This document shows, in pieces, positions 1 to 10,870 of a stretch of DNA of 64,000 nucleotides (its first letter is position 1; each line of letters opens with the position of its first letter). Where the stretch lies: positions 11,225,411 through 11,289,410 of the forward strand of contig CM029121.1 of NCBI GenBank assembly GCA_016859345.1. Reading direction: 5' to 3'. The notes beneath the pieces were generated by a model. It did no database searches, was not told the DNA's origin, and saw only the letters and a list, made by a program, of their open reading frames with translations. The position numbers and the translations under genes are program-made. Source of the DNA: Istiophorus platypterus (taxonomy: Eukaryota; Chordata; Actinopteri; Istiophoriformes; Istiophoridae).

Positions 1-37
1 CGTGATCATCAGCGTCTGCCGCTGGCCGCACAAGCTG

Positions 38-98
38 ACACGCACACGCAGAGGCACACACAGACACACAGACACAGACACACACACACACACACACA
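38..98. repeat. (CA)n-rich microsatellite
   Basis: A CA-rich simple tract interrupted by GA pairs, becoming a pure (CA) run near 79-98, next to a T16 run at 124-139. It lies downstream of the cd44 membrane exon. Confidence 0.9.
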
Positions 99-250
99 TT
101 CAGACCCATTCATTTGTTAATGATTTTTTTTTTTTTTTGCCATCCTTAATGTGCAGCAAAATATGTGAAAATTGGAACCCTGACTTTTGCCTACAGTGCA
201 ATAGCAATAAGACAGAAAAACTGAATTAAAAAAAGCCATTGAGGGCGTAC

Positions 251-329
251 CTTTTTCTTTTGGCTACAGCTGCACACACAAGAAGAATAGCACCAACTGC
301 CACAATGACTCCAACGATCACCAGCCAGT
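251..329 (-). CDS. cd44: cd44 transmembrane exon (exon 6)
   Basis: This 79-nt exon is bounded by a TTTCTCCATCCAG acceptor and a GTACGC donor. It enters at phase 1 (G from the stem exon plus AC makes Asp) and encodes WLVIVGVIVAVGAILLVCAA followed by VAKRK, a hydrophobic helix with a basic stop-transfer sequence. It leaves at phase 2, so a downstream cytoplasmic exon is required and must lie left of position 1. Confidence 0.9.
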
Positions 330-3300
330 CTGGATGGAGAAATAACAAGCAACAAGCAAGTCGACAGTGTCAAGGCCGACTCAGTAAGAAATAAAAGTCA
401 AGAGTCAATAGAGAATGGGTCCAAATAGAAATGTGCTTTTTCCAGACGTCGTGTGGTTTGAGCTCAGGGTGTCGGGGGCAGGGGTGAATGTAGGCCGCTG
501 CCGCGCACCGCCGCCGAACGTCTTGGCTGTGCGCAAAAGCGGAAAGGGGCGAGAGCGGCCGGCTGCCGAAACCCACGCAGGGAACCGGCCGCGGTCGCTT
601 CCCCCGGCGAGAGAACACGGGTGATGATGCTGTGACATGTTAAGCAACACTCAGGCTCCTCATTGACTGTTTTAACCCCCCCCCCCCACCTCCATTTGCC
701 TCTGGAGCGCCGGTGCTGTTTTGATCGGTGCCTGACGCAGCCCGGCCGAGCGCCGTCGGTGCGCTTTTGTACCAGGCAGACGCTCGTTGCGAAAAACCTC
801 CCGAGTGAAACGTTTAACGGGGGAATTGGTGACGGTTCACGATGTCGACATTGACGGACGCGTGTGCGTCTCTAACGGCGTGAAACCGCTGTGAACGCGG
901 CCGGAGGTTTGGTGAAGAAACGCGGCCGCTCACCGGAGGAACTCTCCTCGGAATCAGGCGCAGACTGAGGCTCGTCAACCACCCGTCCTTCGCCGTTAGG
1001 TTGTTGCGGAGCTGCAGGTCAATGAAACACAAGGTAAACATTTAGTCTCAGGTACAGGCTATTCACTGACACATTAAACAAATATAAGCACGTTTAAAAC
1101 ATACATTTAGATTAAATATTCGAATTAATTTGTGGCTGTATCACAGAGGATGTCTTTTTTTTTTTAATGCCTTAAATCACACACGCTTTTTCATCTCTTT
1201 ATGAGGCTGCAGGCTTCTGAGGCACCAGATACTGCGAGTACATAATAATTTGATTTATGGATTTTCTTCGAGTAGCAAACCAAACTAATTTTTCTTTTTT
1301 AATGTATTTCAATACCTTTAACAGAAAAGTTTTTACCGACACACTTAATTGTAACCCCTCTTGCATGACAGTGGTAAATTCACTCAGGCCTATTTTGCAA
1401 CAAATTTATTCCACAGCTCAAACTAACACAAGGGGGCACCCTATGTTCTTAAAGTTATCTCAGTACTCCCAAACTTATTGCATCTAATGTAAAGTTGTGT
1501 CATTCTTTAACAAAATGCATTTTGAATTGAGATCAATTTAAGCATCGCCATTGTTCTACTATTACATTTTTGACAAAATAGATAACAGGAAACTTGCAAT
1601 ATAATGCGCTCCAAAAGTTGGAGATAAATGGAGATAAATCAGCACTTATTCTCTTTGATAAAGCCTCAAGAAAAAAATGAAAAAAAAAAAAATTTCTAAT
1701 CACATAGCTTTTGTTCAGGATTGTACTACGTTGTCAGGTGTTGTTATTTAACCCAAATCCTACATAACTTACTGAGTTGAAATCTCATAACAAAATTCTA
1801 CTTGTGCTTTGACTAGTAGGTGCTGAGCACTTGTTGATTTTTGCTTCTGTTTTCTTTACCCTCTTGTGGTACTTGTGGTGTTTCCATTGGCTCTCTGAGA
1901 GAGAATCCTTCCTCCCCTGAGTGGGTTGGCTGCATCCCAGATCCAATGGGCTGGTCCAGATCTCCAGGAGACACTTGAGTGGGGTTTTCATCATCGGGAT
2001 CATGTGTGGGAGAATTTGGATCCACTGCACTGGTGTCCGTGGGCATAGTGGTACCTAATTCTGTCATTTTCTCATCCCCAAGTGCTACTGTGGTGTGACC
2101 GTCTGCTATTTTTGGGGCCTGAGTTGGAAATGAGGGCTCAGCTGATTGGAGAATAGAGAGGGACATACATGGTTACAGTGACATATATTTTGACATGACT
2201 TGTAAGAAAAACATTAAATGCTTCTTAGCAAAGGGGCAGCATCAATCTAGATAACAATTTATAGTGTTGTAAAGCATGATCATACTCAACTCATTTTCAC
2301 TTTTCAATTTTTTAATGTCGTCATACCATGCCAAAATTTATGTTACAATAATATTTACATTACAATACATATTTAAATAATATTAATATGCATAACAGAC
2401 ATTGACAGTAAAGCTGAGCTTCTCAAAGTCTTATGCTGAGCCACTCTTCATACAATGTTAAAGTTTAATATGTATGAAATAGTTGGTGCTAGATTACTGA
2501 AAAATGTTTTGTCAGACTGTACAGTCAGAGAGAACCATTGAAAAAAAGGCATGCTGCAGCTGGTGTATAAATAACAGTAGAAAATGAATCAAATCCTGCC
2601 TAATGAACTTATGTGTGTTAATCATCTCTCCTTTCTCTGTATTTTAAACATTAAAGAAAACATTTGGTTTTGTTATGCTTATTAACATGAGTGTTAATTG
2701 ATAGGTTCTCTGAGGTCACTGTTGATAGTATTTGTTTTACGACTGTACTATTTGTGTTTTCAATTAGGTTCAAAATCCCCATGCAATAAGTACTGTAACA
2801 TGTTAGGGCTTTTTCTTTTTTAAATTATGCATTATTCTGTAACTGAACTACTTCTCTTTCAGATAATACACACCCGATAACCTGCTATGTGAAATGTTAC
2901 CAGTGCTCATGAACACTCTTGATTTTGCACCCCAGGTAGCATAGCTAGGAGCTGAGAGGGTGTTGTTGTTGATTATAGCGATGGGACCATTTAGTAACAA
3001 CCCTGAGGTGACGTCTAAGGGGTGTCAGTCTGTTGTTGTTCAAAAAATTATGCAAAGGGTGTGTGCATCCTGCAATAAGAGCTTGAATTTTTTTTCCCCG
3101 TTAAACCTATGACATTCATCGTCAACTAAATTTACTGTAAAAAAAAAAGACAAAACTTAACTAAGTCTCGAGAAAAAAAAACAGCGCTATAATTTCAGAA
3201 CTTCGGTTTGTATTAGTGCTTAAACTTTGGATATATGATGACAAATGGGCAAAATGGTTTATGGCTAAGTAAGTTGAGGGTGAACGGGTATATTGTACTG

Positions 3301-5685
3301 ACCTGATAGATGTGTGGGAGATTGTCCATTTAGATTAAAGGCTTTGTCACAGTTCAAAATTTCATCTGAAACTTGGGGGAACAGGAAGCAGATATCACCA
3401 AAATGGAGAGGCAAAAATGAAAGGTCTATGCAATGCAGAGTGTCAATTCACATAACACTTGATTAATTTGTTCACAGCAGCAGTCTGCAGACTGATGGAG
3501 TGTAACTGATTATTTCCTATGATTATAGTCACCTGTGTTATCATAGCAGTAGGCATCAAAGAGTTCATCAATTTTTACGTTAGGATTAAAAATGACCCCG
3601 GTCTGGTTCCCGGCACAGTTTTCATGGTGCGTATGTCTGAGGATGGCAACGCTCCCATTAATGATCCAGCCGTTCCTGAACGGACACAACAATGTTATTA
3701 TTAGAGGACATACACTGATCAGCCACAACATGAAAAATTCAGTAACTGTTTTTTTTATGTTGTGGTTGATGGGTTGTATTTTGACACAATCATTTGTTGA
3801 CAAAATGCACAGAATGCACCTCACATATGATTTCATAATAACAGCTAAAGTAATTAACATTGCTCAAAGAAGTAGAGACAAATTCAGCTGACAAAGAAAG
3901 GGTTGTTTACTTTGATAGAAATGTCTTTGATTTCTACCTCATAACAAATGTGGCGTATCTGTGTTGTAAAAGTAAAAGTCCCAACTCCTCTTTTCTGGAT
4001 GAAGTGTAATGACAGTTCAATTGCTGGATTCAGTAATGATTTCTGACTATGAGTAAAAGCATTTTCTGTGAAGATCAGTGTGAGAGGGCCCAACTCATGG
4101 CATGATCATGAGAATTTTTTTCATCATAAATGTTAATTCTGCATTTCTATACTTGTCTTACAAGCATTCCATTTTTCTTTTTCAATTAAAAAAAGGTGTG
4201 GTTCGCAACAATTAATAGAAAATAATCATTAGACAAAGTCTTGTGGTTTCACCTGCAGGTTTCCATGTTTTTAGCATAGGCCTCTACAACCTGTTCTCGA
4301 CTTGCCAAGGTGGTTTCTAGCTGTTCACACACCATTTGAGCCATGGTAAAGTTCAGGGAGTGACGGTTTTCTCCCTCAACCAGAAATACTCCAGCATATG
4401 TGCAGGTCCGAGAATTCACTGTTGGGAAGGAGAAAGAGGGAAAAAAAGTACAATAGTTTAAGTGTTTCAACATCATTTACATATGGTATATGGGGATGGG
4501 AGTAGCCTTTAGGAATTAGAGCCTGTCATTGGCTGTTTTATTCTTGGTTTCTTGAGGGATCTCTTCAGAAATGATTCCTTATTAAAAACTTTAATTCTTC
4601 TTTGTCATGGAAAAATTCAGTAGTCAGTATAATCTCTGCAACAGGAACCTACAAAATTATGTTTGTTTGCCAGTAATTCTCGAAACTTGCATTTGTACAA
4701 ATCATTTTTTTTTAAACCTATAGATCTTTGAAAGGTTGTACGATAAAATCTAGTCACTGTGGCTCACAGTGTGTAGTGTATCCTCTTTGCCTTAGTTTGC
4801 TTGACTAAAGGGCAAACTTCAGGGAATTAACTTTTCCTAACTGAAAAGAAACAAACCGATGGTTTCAATTTAGATTTTGTGGGGAAATAGTGGAAGTCAT
4901 AAAATTCATTATCAACATGTATACTGAAAATGTGAGTAAGAAGCAGATATGTCAGTTCTTTAGAGGCTTGACAAATACCCTTGACTGAAGTGCTGAAAAC
5001 AGGCATGTTGCAACTTTTTGCGCAGCTAGCCTAAAACTCACAAAATAAACATATCAGTGCAGGGAATTTCTTGGTGCCTGTGGGTGTTCATATCCTGTAC
5101 TGAAAAAAAGTACCTTTCAAAAACCATATATAGCCATTTAATGATTTATTCAAATCTGTTTGCTATTTGTTATTATGTGCTACCATGGTGACCGATGTAC
5201 AAGTTTTGAAAAAAGTTCCATAACAACAACATCAGCCTTGTACAGGAAGATCACTCTTGAAATATAGCATGCCTCTGATTGCTGCTGCTTCCTGCTGTCA
5301 ACTGTTCAGTTCTCCAACTTTCATAAAGAGCAGGTACACACACACAAAAAAAGTCAGCAGCCTCCAGTAACTGGAAGATTAAACTTAAAAGAAGAAATCA
5401 TGCTGGGGGTACTAAAATTAAATTTAAAATATTTTTTTCTTTTTTTTTTTAGCTGCAGTTAAGGAACCTTTCATGCACTTAGTGAAAACCTATAAAACCA
5501 GCTGCTACTATGACTTATTTACATACAATGTAAATTAATCTAATCTAATAGTCCTAGAATAATTTTACATTTAAGAAGAATCAAAAATCCAACTTCAATA
5601 TTTTTGCTGTGGTATGTATTTGTTGTAGTGGATTCATTTAATTATATATATATATATGTGTGTGTTTGAAGCACAGCTATATGTG

Positions 5686-5756
<71 letters not shown>

Positions 5757-8700
5757 TATATATATATATTTTGCACATTGCCTGCCTCGGGTATGTGCTC
5801 ACATAATGATCACATGATATTTACAGCAACAACTGACAATCTGTTCAGTTAGATCCATTAAAGAAGGAAGTGCATTGTTTAGCAACCAGTGGGACAGAAT
5901 TCTAAGGCTGAAACCTGAACTCAACTCTTGTATTGCAACATGCAAATAATGAAATATTGAGATGATAAAAAAGAGAATAAAACATTGTTATATGTATTTT
6001 GTGGCCATGTTTATCTCCATGTTGTGGAGAAAGCTGGTTTCTAAAAGCCCTCTACATTTCCACAGGCTTCTATGAGTAAACAGATCACTCGCAGCAGCAG
6101 GAAATTCAACTCTCTGCTGTTAGTGGCAGCTGGGCAACAAGAGTTAGTGCAAGCAGGAGGCAGTTTTAGCTCTTTCTTTGCCTCTCTCTCCTTCTCTCTT
6201 GCACACATACACAAACAAACCTGAAAGAACCTCAACACATGGTGCCACATGGCTCAGTGTCCCTAAAAGTGAAGGGGTGAAAAACAAGACAACAGTCCTG
6301 GCCTTGCAAACCTGCCCAGAGAGATCAAAGACGGCACAATTGTGCCGTTACCATCAGCGAGCTGAAAAGGGGGCTGAAATGAATCTGAGCTCTTAATCAT
6401 TAGTATGCAGAAGGAACTGTCTTAGGTGTCTTTATACAGTCCAGAGGCCTGCAATGCCAGGGCACTTACTCTCCCAAAGGCTCCATTGTCACCTAATGGA
6501 GTTGAAACCAAGGATACTGCAAAGTCTGGGTGTACAGAACCTGAGAGAAAGGGAGCTTTAACACAGCCTCTTGCCAAAAACTCCAGCTGCTCTAGAAGTA
6601 ATGGGCAAGCCTGACTCTCACTTCACTTTGGTCTTCCCCCTCCTGCTCTCCTTTTCTCTTGTTTTCTCTCATTACTCTCTGTTTGTCTGTTTGATGCCAG
6701 CAATAAAGTTCAAATCGCCCCCCTGCATTCATGTTCGCAAACACGCAGACAGCTCACAGATGCACATGCAATCTAACACACTTGAACGTTGGCTGATGAT
6801 TCCTTGAGGTGTAACCTTTCTTGAGCCATGACACAGCATGGAGCACAGCAAGAGAATCAGTATGCTCAGTGTCTTGATATCAAGAATGATAATTCACACA
6901 GCACTCTCTTATTTTTATCCTCTCATTCCTCCAGTCTTTCTCAGATACGTCTTAATGAAAAAGTTGTTGCTTAAGTTTTTCAGAAAAAAATGAGAGCGTG
7001 ATCTCATGCTTGAACAGAGAATCTACTGTACATCCACCACTGCCACTGTAACCTTTAAGCTATAGTTCATCAGCTGGTTTGGAGAAAGACCTTGTTACCA
7101 TCGCTCTGACAACGTTTCATTGTCCTTCATTTTCACAGCTGTGAAACAGTGAAGCTGTCGTATCTGCAGGCATGTCTTTTACTCCCCTGGTCACAACTGA
7201 GGTCCGCCGGACCAGTGGGACACCCACAAACTGATTTTTTTGTGCCATTTCCTTTCTCACCTTGTGTGAAAGGAAATTGTGGTAAGAACCTCCACCCATA
7301 ACATCCACTTTTGAAAACAAGTTTAAGAACATTTAAGAACTATTGGACTTATAATTCTCCTCTGAATTAAAAAAGAAACATTGAGAGACACCGATCAGAT
7401 AGTCTTTGATAAGAAACTTGACCTAGCGCATTCTTTTCAAACATTCAGACTTCCAGATAAAATAGACTTTAGCTGACATGACTCACTTCAAAACAATATT
7501 TGATCCTTTCACTGGCTGCTTTTATTAGCACTATCAACCATCAAATTCATACATTTAACAAGGAAAAAAGCAGTTTTTCACCATGCTCATGTTGTCATTT
7601 TTGTTATGTAGGGGTTTCAATTAATGTTTTCTGACTGTTTCTTTTTTAAGAATATTTTTGAGACTTTGGGGAAATGTGCTTATTCACTCTCCTGCTGGGA
7701 ACCAGTCAGCTTAGCTTGGCACGCAGACTGAAAACAGGAAGAAACATCTGTTGAAACCTCAACAGAAATGTAAAAATGGTTCTTTGGACATTGTCAAGTT
7801 AGCTGTTTTCCTCTGCTTCAGGTCTTTATACTATCAGCTAAGCTAATCACCCGTGGCTGTAGCTCCACACTTAACATACCGACATGAGGAATATCAATCT
7901 GCTCGTCCAACTCTTGGAAAGAACCATTTTTCCTTATATCTCAAATTATCAAACTATTTGAATTTAACGGTAGTGTTGTTTTTTTAATGGAATACATTTT
8001 GTCTATATAGCGTCTTATTTGCAAAAGTATGGAAGAAAGAACTTCTGCCTTTTTGTCCCAACATGCACAATTAGTGTCTTTGTTCTGAAAATCCAGTATA
8101 ATCCTATGTTATTCCTTATGATGCAGAGAGTTTGGAGATCTCTGCGTCCTGCAGCAGAATGTGTGTATATTACAGAGCTCTTTCTGAGCAGCCACAGACT
8201 TTAGTGTATATGAGGAGGAAAAGCAGATCGGGGGGGGGGGGGGTACACGTAGAGAGCATGAAACTCACAAAACGGATTTAAAGAGTAATTAATGGGTTTA
8301 ACGGAACACAAAGAGAAGGACAAAACCGGGAATTTGAGGACCCCTTAGAAAAGAAAAAGGGAGAGGAGGTTATACAAGATATTAGTGCAGGGCAATTTGG
8401 CTTCACGTGGTTAGTTTGCAAAGGAAGGTACAGTGGTAGAGGATGCAAACACATGTCTGAGACTCTCAGGTGGCAGGAGATGGTACTCAGAGCCCGTACA
8501 GGCACAAGCCTTCTTTGTCAGGGCCCAGTCCGAGTCCACAGGGCCCCCGACCACCCTTCACCTTGGAAACATGACACGGGCACATGTGCAGCCACATTTG
8601 CAGGAAGTCCAGTAGTCAAGTCAGCTCAAGTGTGTGCATGTGAGTTTGGGAGCATGTGTATATGAGAGAGAGGAACTGCTCTTTGCATAGAAGAACTAGG

Positions 8701-10381
8701 ACTCAGAAGTATGACTTCTGTATCTGCACATGCTGTTCTACAGGAAACTCAAAAGACACAAGAGCACAAAGCTTATCCATCAGATAAAGATATGCTACTG
8801 ATAACTTTGGATTCGTTCTGCATAATGTCAAGGTTTTATCAACACATCATAACTGTTTAATTGGTCACTGGGTGTTAGAGAGAAGTTACTGACAAATTAT
8901 CGAATAAGAAGGTCTCACAGATAGGTGATAACTCTACAGTCTCATGATCAACTTATTAAAAGGCAGTAATAAATTCAGAATTTTTTATTTTATTACATTC
9001 TTTGCAGAGACCATACAGCTACATATGAATATAAATGGATTACATTATTTTAATTTACTACTGGAAAAAAAAAACTCATTTTGAATACTTTAAGGGCAGG
9101 TTCAGTCACGTCTGCGTATATTAGAGATTACCAGTTACCAAATCTACTCAAATAACTCTTTTTTTCAGACAGTTTTTATTGAACCACTCATGCTCATAGA
9201 TGCGTTTGGTGGGCAACCAGACAGTATTGTAAAAACCCTTCATAAATGTAATCTTGGTTTACATGGAAGTCTGGCCTGGCAACAAGTCCTGCTCTCAATG
9301 ATGTGGTACAGGTGAAACACAGCAACAGGTTTGAGGCTCAAAGACTGTGTCTGGACAAGGACGAGCAGTAACCATTGCAGGGCACCTAACACCAGACACC
9401 AATTACGCTCAAGACTCAAACATAGTGATACACAACCTCCCTCTTCCCACATAAAGTGCCCATACAAGCTGTCTAGGTAGTCCCTTAATTGCCTTTAAAT
9501 ACTGGTCAAATTCATAGCTTGATGCTGATTGTTCTTTAATGCAGTGCCAGAGGGAGTCTTGAACAACCCCACCACCATCTCCTTAGGGAACAAGCCAGAC
9601 AAATCCTAGACCTGCTTGATTCAGTACCAACTTCACCTCCTGAGACATATATTGCTCCGAGCAACAAATTCAACCAAACCCACACACAGAACGCACATGT
9701 GTAACACAGACAAAGAGAAACGAGGGAGACGCTGAGGGGGGAAAAGGCTATAGTGACTGCTGAACATCCTTTGTGTCAGAGAATAAAGCATTAAGCGTGG
9801 CAGCAGACTCCTGCTGTAGCAGCACGGCAAAGAAAAAAAAAAATAGAAATAAAAAATCCTGCTTCTAACTGAGAGCTAGCTTCTGAAAGCTAGTGTGATC
9901 ATCCAAAACCCTGATAATCAAGGTTCACTTCACAGCGTGTGAATGCGGGTGAGGCAGGGAGTGAGCAACAGAGCCTGCCTCCTTTGTGTCTGTCAGGAGT
10001 CTCAGAATGCCAGACGTAAGCCTGTCTGTGCCGGAGTAGCAAGCCCTCTGTTGCCGGCATCCACCCGTCCACTCTACAAGCAGCAGCAGAACACAGCCTC
10101 TTTCTTTCACTGTCCTCCCTTTACATCAACACCCACTCAAATCCTCAACTAGGCTCAGATGGGGGGAAAAAAAAACAAAAAAAAAAAAAACTCAGGACAA
10201 AGGAAGGTTGCCAGACAGTCAGCCAGGCACAATATAGGCAGAGTAGGGTTTAAAAAAGACAAAAAAATCCACAAACAAAGAGCCATCCGCCGGACGAAGG
10301 CACAGTCCCCTCACCTTGAAGTTGCTCTGACCTGGAGGAGGCCAGTAATCCAAAGGTGACCGCCAACAGAAGCGTCCACAT
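251..10381 (-). CDS. cd44: CD44 antigen, hyaluronan receptor (six exons, 3' end outside window)
   Basis: CD44 is a type I membrane glycoprotein that binds extracellular hyaluronan through an N-terminal link module and signals through a short cytoplasmic tail. Joining 10315-10381, 4253-4418, 3533-3675, 3303-3365, 1860-2141 and 251-329 on the minus strand gives one open frame of about 266 residues with matching splice phases. Visible parts are a signal peptide (about 1-20), a link module with six cysteines (28, 53, 77, 98, 121, 131), a Thr/Pro/acidic stem (147-240) and a transmembrane helix (about 242-262) followed by AKRK. Sequons NFT, NGS and NQT lie in the link module. The six-cysteine pattern and the TPQVPQ stretch before the membrane match mammalian CD44. 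The tail exon is off the left edge. No variable exons were found between exon 4 and the membrane exon, but the 282-nt stem exon has little similarity to mammals. It is one of the teleost cd44 copies; which paralogue cannot be told. Confidence 0.93.
440..990. promoter_or_regulatory. Intragenic CpG-rich island in cd44 intron 5
   Basis: About 550 bp of CpG-dense, GC-rich sequence sits between the cd44 membrane and stem exons, in sharp contrast to the AT-rich surroundings. It includes a NotI site (GCGGCCGC at 922-929), many CCGCCG-type runs and a 12-C homopolymer at 676-687. No long convincing reading frame or known repeat was recognised. It could be an intragenic promoter, an enhancer or an inserted GC-rich fragment. 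Confidence 0.55.
1860..2141 (-). CDS. cd44: cd44 extracellular stem exon (exon 5)
   Basis: This 282-nt exon is phase 1 at both ends, with acceptor CTCTATTCTCCAATCAG and donor GTAAAG. It encodes about 94 residues rich in Thr, Ser, Pro, Asp and Glu with no cysteine, as expected for the mucin-like stalk. The end reads PMETPQVPQE and joins DWLV of the membrane exon, matching the position of mammalian RTPQIPEWL. Ser-Gly pairs (GSGM, HSGEE) are possible glycosaminoglycan sites. Symmetric phase means it could be skipped without a frameshift. Confidence 0.88.
2142..3302. other. cd44 intron 4, no recognised feature
   Basis: AT-rich intronic sequence. I searched it for further phase-1 exons resembling variable CD44 exons and saw none. 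It contains only short A/T runs. Confidence 0.6.
3303..3365 (-). CDS. cd44: cd44 exon 4, end of link module
   Basis: This short 63-nt phase 1-1 exon has acceptor TTCCCCCAAGTTTCAG and donor GTCAGT. It encodes DEILNCDKAFNLNGQSPTHLS minus the shared ends. The cysteine aligns with the last link-module cysteine of mammals (C129 in human) and AFNLNG with human AFDGP. It was found by searching the gap between exon 3 and the stem for a phase-compatible exon, so it rests on splice sites plus similarity. Confidence 0.82.
3533..3675 (-). CDS. cd44: cd44 exon 3, second half of link module
   Basis: This 143-nt exon encodes roughly residues 79-125, from NGWIINGSVAILRH through the CAGNQTGV motif to AYCYDNT. 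The pattern C-A-x-N-x-T-G-V is the CD44 link-module signature. The acceptor is TGTCCGTTCAG and the donor GTGACT. It enters at phase 2 and completes the conserved Arg78 split with exon 2. Confidence 0.92.
4253..4418 (-). CDS. cd44: cd44 exon 2, first half of link module
   Basis: This 166-nt exon runs from acceptor CTCCTTCCCAACAG to donor GTGAAACC and encodes about residues 23-78. TCTYAGVFLVE, MAQMVCEQLETTLAS and NMETCR match the first link-module helix and strands of CD44. Arg41 and Arg78, hyaluronan contacts in human numbering, are present. Confidence 0.93.
5642..5769. repeat. (TA)n microsatellite
   Basis: About 128 bp of alternating TA with short TGTG and CACA interruptions in cd44 intron 1. 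The interruptions are arranged so that the tract can self-pair extensively. Confidence 0.95.
7652..7931. repeat. Fish interspersed repeat with inverted MITE-like unit
   Basis: A plus-strand fragment (7652-7745, with TTCACTCTCCTGCTGGGAAC and AGCTTAGCTTGG) is followed by a minus-strand copy of a related sequence (7772-7931). The second unit is bounded by perfect 14-bp inverted repeats, AAAAATGGTTCTTT at 7772-7785 and AAAGAACCATTTTT at 7918-7931. Related sequence recurs at 61.52-61.69 kb. The family resembles short non-autonomous repeats common in percomorph genomes; I cannot name it. Confidence 0.65.
10315..10381 (-). CDS. cd44: cd44 exon 1, start codon and signal peptide
   Basis: The ATG at 10381 (reading left) opens MWTLLLAVTFGLLASSRSEQ, a typical signal peptide with a hydrophobic core and small residues before the expected cleavage near Ser-Ser-Arg-Ser. 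The exon ends LQ plus G at a GTGAGG donor, phase 1, which joins exon 2 to make V-N-S-R-T-C. The open frame continues far upstream but through low-complexity sequence, so this ATG with signal peptide is the best start. Confidence 0.9.
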
Positions 10382-10870
10382 CCTGGGGAAAGTGTCTGCC
10401 GATGGCTTGGTGAGTATCTGGTAGTAAAGGTGTGTAACAGTGCTCGTGTGGTCCTGTCTTCCCTCTGCCAGGAGTGACGGGTAGTGTGTGTGTGTGTGTG
10501 TGCGAGTGAGTGTGCGAGTGTGTGAAAGAGAGAGAGAGAGTGAACAAGTGAGAGCAGTTAAAAAAAAAAAAGTGAGAGAGAGGAAAACTGGTAGTGTGGA
10601 GGGAGTTGCTGTGGATGTCTCGTAGCTGCTGGAGCTGACTCAGACTTTGCTCTAACTTTTCTATTCTCTGCCTGAGAGACACAGAGGCTAGTGACACACA
10701 TGCAGGAGAGGAAGATTGGTTCATGTGAGCACACACCCTTCTGCCTCTCCCACACTTGCCCCACCTCCCCACCTCCCCTCCTGTCCTACCTCACACAGCC
10801 TCTTTTTTTCTCATGATTCTGCCTTTACAGGAAAGAGGGGAGGGGTGGGGTTAAATAAAGATAAGATGAC
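10382..10870 (-). promoter_or_regulatory. cd44: cd44 5' leader and proximal promoter region
   Basis: This region lies directly upstream of the cd44 ATG. On the plus strand it carries a (GT)n block with adjoining (GA)n at 10484-10540, which reads as CT-rich then CA-rich in the transcript direction. A purine-rich GGGGAGGGGTGGGG block at about 10837-10850 resembles KLF/SP1 GT-boxes. No convincing TATA box was seen. The transcription start cannot be placed from sequence alone, so the split between leader and promoter is unknown. Confidence 0.4.
10484..10540. repeat. (GT)n/(GA)n compound microsatellite
   Basis: A GT run changes into GCGAGT units and then a pure GA run, about 100-160 bp upstream of the cd44 start codon. 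In the transcript sense it reads (TC)n then (AC)n. Confidence 0.9.

Larger units (their letters stand above)
4419..10314. other. cd44 intron 1
   Basis: The largest cd44 intron, about 5.9 kb, between the signal-peptide exon and the link module. It holds a (TA)n microsatellite (5642-5769), an inverted-repeat element (about 7652-7931) and a G13 run near 8230-8243. No coding exon was recognised. A long first intron is usual for CD44 and often carries enhancers, but none can be shown here. Confidence 0.7.

Noticed and set aside
2..229. 75-codon plus-strand open frame at the left edge
   Set aside because: Encodes Thr-His repeats from the CA microsatellite.
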